The translations under genes and the position numbers were made by a program. This document shows, one piece after another, positions 1 through 4,551 of a stretch of DNA of 5,273 nt. This stretch comes from Nanobdellota archaeon (GTDB lineage: Archaea > Nanobdellota > Nanobdellia > Pacearchaeales > GW2011-AR1). The stretch covers positions 1-5,273 of the forward strand of contig JAHJRR010000025.1 in assembly GCA_018830685.1 (NCBI GenBank). Direction: 5' to 3'. Each line of letters begins with the position of its first letter. Position 1 is the first letter of the stretch. The notes beneath the pieces are model-generated. The model saw only the letters and a list, made by a program, of their open reading frames with translations. It made no database searches and was not told the DNA's origin.

Positions 1-1
1 C

Positions 2-1822
2 ATAAATGCAAAAGACAGCCATCCTGCAACTAAAAAATGCATTTTATCGCTAACGGTAAAAGAAAAAGAAGTGGATGAAACTCCAATAGAAAAAAATCAC
101 GCCCCCACCATAACATCAAATCCAGAAAAAACAGTAAATGAAAAACAGTTATATTCATATCAAGTTACTGTAGAAGACGAAGATGTAAATTCATTAAAGT
201 ACTCCCTGATTTCATCTCCTAGATGGCTTTCTATAACCAACAAAGGATTGATAACAGGAACAGCACCAGAAGTAAGTGCTGATAAAAATGAAATTATAGA
301 AATCAAAGTCACAGATAATAATAATAAAAATGATTTCCAAATATATACGCTGACAATAAAAGATGTTCCAACAACTCCAGAACAACCAAAAAATCACGCG
401 CCTGTAATAATTTCAACGCCGACAACAAGCGTAAATGAAAACTCGGCATACAAATATCAAGTTATAGCAAAAGATGATGACAAAGACGATGTGCTAACAT
501 ATTCACTAGCAAATGCACCAACCTGGTTATCAATAGACTCTCAAACAGGTTTAATTTCTAGAACAGCACCAAGTGTTGACCGGGATAGTTCATGGCAGAT
601 TATTATTAAAGTTTCAGATGGAAAAGGCGGAATTGCAACTCAAAGTTATCTTCTTACAGTAAAAGACATCTCAGTCACTCCAGTTCCAGTAAATCATCAA
701 CCAACTGCATCTAATCAAGTAATAACAACAGATAAAAATAAACAAGTAACAATTTCCCTATTAGCAACAGACACTGATGCGGATGTATTAAAATATTCAA
801 TTTTCTCCGGTCCAAAAAATGGAGTTATTTCAAGTTTCAATTCAGTAACAGGTATATTGATTTACAAACCAAACAATAATTTCGTTGGCTCCGATTCATT
901 TACATTCAAAGTTAACGACGGGAAACTAAACAGCAACGTCGCAACAGTTTCAATAACTGTAAAAGATACTTCTGTGATTCCTCCAGTATCGACAAACAAT
1001 AGACCGGTCATACACTCAACGCCGACAACAAGCGTAAATGAAAAAGAAAATTACTTCTATCAGATTGTTGCAACAGATGCAGATAGCAACGATGTATTAA
1101 CATACTCCTTATCTCAAGCACCAACCTGGTTATCAATAAATTCTCAAACAAGTTCAATTTCTGGAACAGCACCAAGTGTTGACCGGGATAGTTCATGGCA
1201 AATTATTATTAAAGTTTCAGATGGAAAAGGCGGAGTTACAACTCAAAGTTATCTTCTTACAGTAAAGAACATTCTAATTGTAAATCCTCCAGCAAACCAC
1301 GCTCCGAGAATAACCTCAACGCCAGTTACATCAGTGAATGAAAATTCTTCATATTCTTATCAGGTCACAGCGGCAGATGAAGACGGAGATTCTTTGACTT
1401 ATTCATTGATAAACAAACCAGAATGGCTTTCAATAAATCCGGTTACAGGACTCGTTTACGGAGCGGCACCAAATGTTGATGCAGACACCTCCCATACAAT
1501 AACAATAAGAGTCTCCGACGGAAAAGACAGCGTAACGCAAGCATACGCCCTAATTATAAAGAACGTCGAAGAAGAAAAAGTCAGCACCATTATCCTCGGG
1601 GGAGGAAAAGACAAAAAACAGCCAGCACCATTAATTCAATACGATGATTTCTACACCAATAAATACTTCGACCAATTCGATCACATAACACTAGACGAAC
1701 AAGAAACAGAGCAAGATGCATCAACAGAATCAAACCTAAAGAACATTCTATTCGTTCTCTTGTCTCTTATAATAATCGTAGTAATAATCAGTCTCGTAAC
1801 AGTTCTAGTGCGAAGATTATAA
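2..1822 (+). CDS. Cell-surface protein of Ig/cadherin-like repeats with C-terminal membrane anchor (5'-truncated)
   Basis: The reading frame is open from the window edge. The first possible start, a GTG at 71, lies inside the tail of a further repeat (nt 2-70 end in a LTVKEKE strand like the ends of later repeats), so the true start is upstream. Five complete repeats follow at about nt 95-364, 392-670, 692-967, 998-1270 and 1295-1563. Repeats 1, 2, 4 and 5 look like He_PIG/CADG putative Ig domains: an NHAP-type start, SVNE..Y.Y, an acidic DxD followed by LTYSL, WLSI, GTAP and VSDGKGG. Repeat 3 resembles the Big_9/cadherin-like type (VGSDSFTFKVNDG). The DxD motifs suggest calcium binding, as in cadherin-like folds. 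An acidic stalk (about 1590-1740) leads to one transmembrane segment (about 1745-1810) and a short RRL tail, so the repeats should face outside. The role is probably adhesion or cell-surface structure; no enzymatic domain is visible. Confidence 0.9.
   Translation: MNAKDSHPATKKCILSLTVKEKEVDETPIEKNHAPTITSNPEKTVNEKQLYSYQVTVEDEDVNSLKYSLISSPRWLSITNKGLITGTAPEVSADKNEIIEIKVTDNNNKNDFQIYTLTIKDVPTTPEQPKNHAPVIISTPTTSVNENSAYKYQVIAKDDDKDDVLTYSLANAPTWLSIDSQTGLISRTAPSVDRDSSWQIIIKVSDGKGGIATQSYLLTVKDISVTPVPVNHQPTASNQVITTDKNKQVTISLLATDTDADVLKYSIFSGPKNGVISSFNSVTGILIYKPNNNFVGSDSFTFKVNDGKLNSNVATVSITVKDTSVIPPVSTNNRPVIHSTPTTSVNEKENYFYQIVATDADSNDVLTYSLSQAPTWLSINSQTSSISGTAPSVDRDSSWQIIIKVSDGKGGVTTQSYLLTVKNILIVNPPANHAPRITSTPVTSVNENSSYSYQVTAADEDGDSLTYSLINKPEWLSINPVTGLVYGAAPNVDADTSHTITIRVSDGKDSVTQAYALIIKNVEEEKVSTIILGGGKDKKQPAPLIQYDDFYTNKYFDQFDHITLDEQETEQDASTESNLKNILFVLLSLIIIVVIISLVTVLVRRL
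413..664 (+). repeat. Intragenic domain repeat, copy A
   Basis: This stretch (most of repeat domain 2) matches copy B exactly 603 nt (201 codons) downstream with no indel. A 29-nt block at 413-441 is identical, and nt 515-660 match 138 of 146 positions. The middle (442-514) is more diverged. Confidence 0.9.
1016..1267 (+). repeat. Intragenic domain repeat, copy B
   Basis: This is the partner of copy A, within repeat domain 4. A different domain type lies between the two copies. Identity is patchy, with near-identical ends around a diverged centre. That fits duplication followed by partial gene conversion better than uniform drift. Confidence 0.9.
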
Positions 1823-1825
1823 GAA

Positions 1826-1842
1826 CCAAAAAGTTTAAAAAA
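1826..1842 (+). promoter_or_regulatory. Archaeal BRE/TATA-like promoter for the structured RNA
   Basis: A purine-rich BRE-like stretch (CCAAAAAG, 1826-1833) is followed by a TATA-like TTTAAAAAA (1834-1842). Its centre at about 1838 is 25 nt before 1863, the first base of the structured RNA, which is the usual archaeal TATA-to-start distance. It lies just after the stop codon of the surface-protein gene. Confidence 0.55.
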
Positions 1843-1862
1843 CCTTAATCTATCTACATTTC

Positions 1863-1917
1863 GTAGGAGGCAATAACTTCGGTTGTTGTTAGAATGCTTC
1901 GGTGTTCTTTCTCCTAC
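1863..1917 (+). ncRNA. Candidate small structured RNA: three-way junction with two UUCG tetraloops
   Basis: The segment folds by eye into a closed three-way junction. P1 pairs 1863-1869 (GUAGGAG) with 1911-1917 (CUCCUAC), 7 of 7 Watson-Crick. P2 pairs 1871-1877 with 1882-1888 around a UUCG loop at 1878-1881. P3 pairs 1891-1897 with 1902-1908 around a UUCG loop at 1898-1901. P2 has one G-U pair and P3 has two. Both loops are closed by C-G, the exceptionally stable cUUCGg form. Junction linkers are only 1, 2 and 2 nt. UUCG loops occur only when the + strand is transcribed. A TATA box lies at the correct distance upstream and T-tracts follow. I do not recognise a known family. It could be a free sRNA, a structured 5' leader of the nuclease gene, or a 3' processing/termination element. 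Confidence 0.7.
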
Positions 1918-1922
1918 ACTAA

Positions 1923-1931
1923 TTTTCTTTT
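1923..1931 (+). terminator. T-rich tract after the structured RNA
   Basis: TTTTCTTTT follows P1 of the RNA by 5 nt. Archaeal RNA polymerase can terminate at oligo-T without a hairpin, so this may end a free RNA of roughly 65-70 nt. A second T-run lies at 1959-1964. Confidence 0.4.
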
Positions 1932-1957
1932 AAATTAATCTTCTTCATCCTAATAAT

Positions 1958-1966
1958 CTTTTTTAA
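1958..1966 (+). promoter_or_regulatory. Weak TATA-like element upstream of the nuclease gene
   Basis: CTTTTTTAA is centred about 25 nt before the ATG at 1988, the distance expected for a leaderless transcript. No Shine-Dalgarno sequence precedes the ATG. A second TATA-like TTTAAATTA lies at 1929-1937. The gene could also be read through from the RNA promoter at 1834. Confidence 0.3.
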
Positions 1967-1987
1967 CACTCAATATATGTCTCTTTA

Positions 1988-2707
1988 ATGAATCATCATA
2001 AGAAAAAAAATCTCACAATTCTCTTATTACTAATCCTGTTCTTCCTAATAATAAATTACAACACTTTTGATAACTCTCTAAAAAATTTCTTAATAAGTCA
2101 AAGTAAGCAAACAGCATTTGTAGAAAGAGTAATAGATGGCGATACGGTTGTAAGCAACGGAACAAGTATAAGACTTCTAGGAATTAACACTCCCGAGCGG
2201 GGAGAGTTTCTTTATGAAGAAGCAAAAACATTCCTCGAAGATTTAATCCTCAACAAACAAGTAACCCTTGAGTTCGTCGGTAAACGACAAGATAAATATT
2301 TCAGAACGCTCGCATATATCCAATCAGGAAACGAAAACATAAATGTAAAAATGATTGAAAACGGATTCGCAAATCCTTACTTCTATTCAGGCAAAGACAA
2401 ATATTCGCAATCAATAGAGAAAGCGTGGGAAGCATGCATAACCAAAAAGATTAATCTATGTCAGCCTTCCCAGCATCCTTGCTCAAGTTGTATCAATATT
2501 AATCCAAATTTAATAACTAACACCTGCAATTTCGCCTGCGACATCAACAACTGGACGATTAAAGGCGAAGGCCGAGCGAAGTTTGTATTTAATGGAACAT
2601 TATATATTAGGGAATCTCGAGAGTTTGATTTAGACTTAACCAATTCTGAAGGTAATTTGTATTTGAGGGATGAGGAGGGGGGACTAATTGAATATGGGAA
2701 AATATAA
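1988..2707 (+). CDS. Membrane-anchored/secreted staphylococcal nuclease-like protein with lamin-tail-like C-terminus
   Basis: This 239-residue protein begins with a lysine-rich stretch and a hydrophobic segment (residues about 9-24), a signal peptide or N-terminal anchor that places the enzyme outside the membrane. Residues about 43-158 form an SNase (thermonuclease) domain. Against S. aureus nuclease, D52 matches calcium ligand D21, R62 matches R35, T68 matches T41, E70 matches the general base E43, and R106 matches R87. The D40 calcium ligand is replaced by N67 (GINTPE), an apparently tolerated change. The family cleaves DNA and RNA with calcium. Residues about 178-239 (NNWTIKGEG to LYLRDEEGGLIEYG) resemble a lamin-tail domain. 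Six cysteines (150, 158, 165, 168, 180, 184) cluster at the linker and could form disulfides outside the cell. A likely role is degrading extracellular nucleic acid for nucleotide scavenging. The 3' end faces the HNH gene across 12 nt. Confidence 0.88.
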   Translation: MNHHKKKNLTILLLLILFFLIINYNTFDNSLKNFLISQSKQTAFVERVIDGDTVVSNGTSIRLLGINTPERGEFLYEEAKTFLEDLILNKQVTLEFVGKRQDKYFRTLAYIQSGNENINVKMIENGFANPYFYSGKDKYSQSIEKAWEACITKKINLCQPSQHPCSSCININPNLITNTCNFACDINNWTIKGEGRAKFVFNGTLYIRESREFDLDLTNSEGNLYLRDEEGGLIEYGKI

Positions 2708-2719
2708 GGAGATGATTAA

Positions 2720-3118
2720 TTACCAAAAAGATTGAGATTTCTTCCTTTTCTTCTTAGCTTTTCTTCTATCACTTTCTTCTTTATGAACTTTCCTATGGCA
2801 AGTTGGACATAGGACTATTAAATTTTTACTTCTATCATAACTCGCTTTCTTTTTTCTCTTGGTATAAAATTCAATATAACCAATATCCGCAACATCTTTG
2901 GTTTTATGAGAAGCAACTCCTTTTTTATGATGAATATCTAATAAGTGGGCTGGAAATTTCTTCTTACATTTCTGACAATTATGTTTAGCACTTTTCATCT
3001 CTTTCTTTTTGTCTGCCTGTGTTAATGTTCTTTCTCCCTTCTTAGCATATCTCATCTTAGTTATTTTGGGAGAAGCAATTTTCGGTATTTTTATTTTAAG
3101 TATATCAAACATTTCCAT
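2720..3118 (-). CDS. Small basic HNH endonuclease-family protein
   Basis: This 132-residue, lysine-rich protein carries a full HNH/zinc signature: C48-x2-C51, then DIHH (H63-H64), N99 in NLIVLC, C104-x2-C107-H108 and H112. The four cysteines should hold one zinc. H63 or H64, N99 and H108/H112 correspond to the His-Asn-His metal-binding active site. No other catalytic domain or membrane segment is visible. The N-terminal 40 residues are unassigned, and the C-terminal tail is strongly basic (KKKRKKSQ), suggesting DNA binding. The family includes restriction, mobile-element and repair nucleases; which applies here cannot be told. The start is the ATG at 3118, with a TATA-like box 26 nt upstream. 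A second in-frame ATG two codons later is possible. The gene converges on the SNase gene. Confidence 0.85.
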   Translation of the reverse strand: MEMFDILKIKIPKIASPKITKMRYAKKGERTLTQADKKKEMKSAKHNCQKCKKKFPAHLLDIHHKKGVASHKTKDVADIGYIEFYTKRKKKASYDRSKNLIVLCPTCHRKVHKEESDRRKAKKKRKKSQSFW

Positions 3119-3139
3119 AATTAATTTAAGAAATCAAAA

Positions 3140-3153
3140 CTTAAAAACTCTTC
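3140..3153 (-). promoter_or_regulatory. Leaderless promoter of the HNH gene
   Basis: On the minus strand, GAAGAG (BRE-like) is followed by TTTTTAAG (3147-3140), centred about 26 nt before the ATG at 3118. There is no Shine-Dalgarno sequence, so a leaderless mRNA is likely. Confidence 0.5.
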
Positions 3154-3214
3154 CATTAAACCTCCCACCTCTTCGCCTACTACTCGCCCAAAAACTCCCA
3201 ATAAAAACCCCCAA

Positions 3215-3232
3215 CCCAAAACCCTTAAAAAC
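3215..3232 (+). promoter_or_regulatory. Promoter of the SRP RNA gene
   Basis: A BRE-like CCCAAAACCC (3215-3224) runs into TTAAAAA (3225-3231), centred 25 nt upstream of the predicted RNA 5' end at 3253. It sits in a C-rich, noncoding stretch (about 3160-3250). Confidence 0.6.
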
Positions 3233-3252
3233 TCCCCTTTCCCCCTTCTACC

Positions 3253-3511
3253 GTAGACCAGGTCAGCGGGTTAGTCCTCCGCTATTTGCAAACGGACTTT
3301 AGGCAGACTGCAAGGAAGGGCGTGAGAGAATTTGTCTCAAAACCCTCATTCGGACGTTGACGTTTTGTCCGCTTCGATCTTGCAGATGCGAAACGGGTCA
3401 GGCCTTGATCGGAGCAGCCCTAAACATTTGTTAAGGTGCTTAGCGGGTTGCAGAACCGAGGAAGAATAAGGACCACTTTGTCTCAAACCTTGAGCCACCT
3501 TCTGGGTCTAC
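3253..3511 (+). ncRNA. ffs: Archaeal signal recognition particle RNA (7S/SRP RNA)
   Basis: This is the RNA scaffold of SRP, which binds SRP54 (and SRP19 in archaea) and targets nascent membrane and secreted proteins. The diagnostic helix 8 lies at 3395-3420: GGGUCAGG on the 5' side and GGAGCAGCCC on the 3' side, the SRP54-binding internal loop. The 5' domain has helix 3 (3265-3269 with 3279-3283) and helix 4 (3285-3289 with 3303-3307). Their loops can kiss through AGUCC (3273-3277) and GGACU (3294-3298), typical of the SRP Alu domain. The ends pair as helix 1 (3253-3259 with 3505-3511), an archaeal trait. A helix-6 candidate is CGGAC (3351-3355) with GUCCG (3367-3371). About 259 nt is somewhat shorter than the usual roughly 300 nt. 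The apical loop of helix 8 reads UUGAUC rather than GGAA-like. Exact ends are inferred from helix 1. Confidence 0.88.
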
Positions 3512-3515
3512 ATGA

Positions 3516-3521
3516 TTTTTT
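3516..3521 (+). terminator. Oligo-T terminator of the SRP RNA
   Basis: Six consecutive T residues begin 5 nt after the closing base of helix 1, consistent with archaeal T-tract termination. Confidence 0.6.
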
Positions 3522-3538
3522 ATTCACCTATAAACATA

Positions 3539-3554
3539 GTTCGCTAAGCTCGCA
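3539..3554 (-). repeat. GCGAGC-type intergenic repeat, copy 1
   Basis: The minus strand reads TGCGAGCTTAGCGAAC. It aligns with copies at 3791-3807 and 4406-4422 and lies in noncoding sequence. Confidence 0.5.
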
Positions 3555-3790
3555 TAAGAACTTCAATTTACAATTTCTCATAAATTAACAAGAACTCCTA
3601 TGATTTTACTTATTACTTTGGATTCTGGATGTTAGTTCAGGGTTGGGCGGGAGGGAAAAGATTTTTTTTATTCCAAATTGTTTCCATTTTCTAGGGGGTG
3701 ACGTGTTGGGGTGAGCGATTTCGTGGTAACGAGAAATTGAAACAGATAACGCGTGCGAAATTGCGAATTGAATACTTTCCCCATACGAAT

Positions 3791-3807
3791 TGCGAGCGAT
3801 AGCAAGC
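3791..3807 (+). repeat. GCGAGC-type intergenic repeat, copy 2
   Basis: The plus strand reads TGCGAGCGATAGCAAGC. It lies just upstream of the acetyltransferase promoter and argues against the TTG at 3790 as a real start. Confidence 0.5.
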
Positions 3808-3812
3808 CAACA

Positions 3813-3821
3813 AATTAATAA
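3813..3821 (+). promoter_or_regulatory. TATA-like box of the acetyltransferase gene
   Basis: AATTAATAA is centred about 27 nt before the ATG at 3844. The core ATTAATAA starts exactly 30 nt before the start codon, the same spacing as upstream of the gene at 4552. This supports a leaderless mRNA and the ATG at 3844 as the start. Confidence 0.55.
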
Positions 3822-3843
3822 GTTACTTTTTCCTCATCAAGAC

Positions 3844-4326
3844 ATGGAAATAAGATTAGGTCAAACAAAAGACAAGGAAGAATATCTAACAACCCAAAAA
3901 GAAGCCTTTCCAATAATGGATCCAAATAGAGATGCTAAATTCTTTGATGAAAAAATAAAAAACAAAGAGATATTTATTCTTGAAGAATCTGACGAATACC
4001 TCGGACACATCTGTTTCGGAAAACATATTCTAAACCCTCCTTTTGCAGGCTCAGTATTCATTGAAGAGTTCGCAGTAAAAGAAAAATTCCGTAGCCAAGG
4101 CTTCGGTACAGCTCTCATAAAAGAGTTAGTAAATTTCTGCAAGAAAAACAAAATCTCCTCAATACATCTCGGAACTGGAGAAGAACCAAACAGAGCCATA
4201 AAATACTATGAAAAAATGGGATTCAAAAAAGTTGGTTGGCTAAAAGACATTGATCCCAATTCAGAATATAGTCGCCCGCAGTTATTCTACGCAATTATGG
4301 TTAAGGATTGGGAGAATCCTATTTAA
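3844..4326 (+). CDS. GNAT-family N-acetyltransferase
   Basis: This protein has 160 residues, a usual size for a single GNAT domain, and should transfer an acetyl group from acetyl-CoA to an amine. Motif A is visible at residues about 71-102: a beta strand with VFIEEFAVKEKF, then R83-S-Q-G86-F-G88 (the R/Q-x-x-G-x-G/A acetyl-CoA pyrophosphate loop) and the following helix. Motif B follows as NRAIKYYEKMGFKKVG (116-131), the common C-terminal GNAT signature. The substrate cannot be told; similar proteins act on protein N-termini, polyamines or small molecules. I chose the ATG at 3844 because MEIRLGQTKD is a typical GNAT first strand and a TATA box lies at leaderless distance. An upstream TTG at 3790 would add 18 residues encoded by repeat and promoter sequence. 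It appears to be a single-gene unit. Confidence 0.88.
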   Translation: MEIRLGQTKDKEEYLTTQKEAFPIMDPNRDAKFFDEKIKNKEIFILEESDEYLGHICFGKHILNPPFAGSVFIEEFAVKEKFRSQGFGTALIKELVNFCKKNKISSIHLGTGEEPNRAIKYYEKMGFKKVGWLKDIDPNSEYSRPQLFYAIMVKDWENPI

Positions 4327-4344
4327 TTTTAATAAGTTATCTTT

Positions 4345-4452
4345 ATGTCCTTTAGCGAGGCAGAAGTCGAAAAAGCGGAAGAAAGCTTTAGAACTTTCAG
4401 GACACGCTCGCCTACGCTCGCAAACCAAAAAATAAACAGGAACCTAACTTGA
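4345..4452 (+). other. Doubtful 35-codon ORF overlapping a possible hairpin and a repeat
   Basis: An ATG at 4345 opens a short frame (beginning MSFSEAEVEKAEESFRTF) that ends with TGA at 4450-4452. The first half is acidic and helix-like, but residues about 20-26 are encoded by the GCGAGC-type repeat, and no well-placed promoter or Shine-Dalgarno sequence is seen. The same DNA can pair as TGTCCT (4346-4351) with AGGACA (4399-4404), and GAAAG (4381-4385) with CTTTC (4394-4398), the two 3' strands being adjacent. It may be a tiny gene, a structured RNA or 3' UTR, or chance. Confidence 0.25.
4406..4422 (-). repeat. GCGAGC-type intergenic repeat, copy 3
   Basis: The minus strand reads TGCGAGCGTAGGCGAGC. 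It lies 80 nt after the acetyltransferase stop codon, within the doubtful short ORF. Confidence 0.5.
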
Positions 4453-4465
4453 TTTTACTAAGTTA
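4445..4465. other. Small inverted repeat in the spacer before the pilin-like gene
   Basis: TAACTT (4445-4450) and AAGTTA (4460-4465) form a 6-bp stem with a 9-nt loop in AT-rich sequence. It could mark the end of an upstream transcript, but in such AT-rich DNA it may be chance. Confidence 0.2.
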
Positions 4466-4516
4466 ATTTAGAATTTAGTTACAGAGTTTAATAGACGGAA
4501 AAGATTCTCCCTCATA

Positions 4517-4530
4517 CGAAAATTAATAAA
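4517..4530 (+). promoter_or_regulatory. Leaderless BRE/TATA promoter of the pilin-like surface protein gene
   Basis: CGAAAA (a close match to the archaeal BRE) is followed directly by TTAATAAA, centred about 26 nt before the ATG at 4552. It is the best promoter match in the window. Confidence 0.65.
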
Positions 4531-4551
4531 CTATTTTTTCTTCAGTAAAAA

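Larger units (their letters stand above)
3522..3843. other. Noncoding spacer between SRP RNA and acetyltransferase gene, with a G-rich segment
   Basis: I see no convincing gene here on either strand. The first part (3522-3640) is AT-rich apart from a GCGAGC-type repeat. From about 3640 the composition shifts to G-rich, with a T8 run at 3662-3669. Nearby bases could pair: 3679-3684 (TGTTTC) with 3739-3744 (GAAACA), and 3688-3692 with 3732-3736. A competing small hairpin is 3718-3724 with 3729-3737, with a two-base bulge. The acetyltransferase frame extends upstream to a TTG at 3790, but that part overlaps the repeat and the promoter. Confidence 0.5.

Noticed and set aside
71..73. GTG as the start of the first surface-protein gene
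   Set aside because: The frame is open to the window edge and the residues before the GTG match the end strand of a repeat, so the real start lies outside the window.
3009..3302. 97-codon plus-strand ORF
   Set aside because: It overlaps the HNH gene on the other strand, the SRP RNA promoter and the RNA 5' end, and its proline-rich translation comes from the C-rich spacer.
3375..3411. Pseudoknot between CGATC (3375-3379) and GATCG (3407-3411) in the SRP RNA
   Set aside because: The 5-bp match is real, but short complementarity is common and it would compete with helix 8 and the helix 5 tip; no independent support.
3446..3457. GGUU-GCAG-AACC hairpin as the GNAR-loop helix 6 of SRP RNA
   Set aside because: It lies 3' of helix 8, whereas helix 6 precedes helix 8; UGCA at 3449-3452 can also pair with 3381-3384 in helix 5.
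3790..3843. TTG start adding 18 residues to the acetyltransferase
   Set aside because: The added stretch covers the GCGAGC repeat and the TATA box, and the ATG at 3844 gives a normal GNAT N-terminus.
3861..4199. 112-codon minus-strand ORF
   Set aside because: It is a shadow of the acetyltransferase gene, which has clear family motifs.
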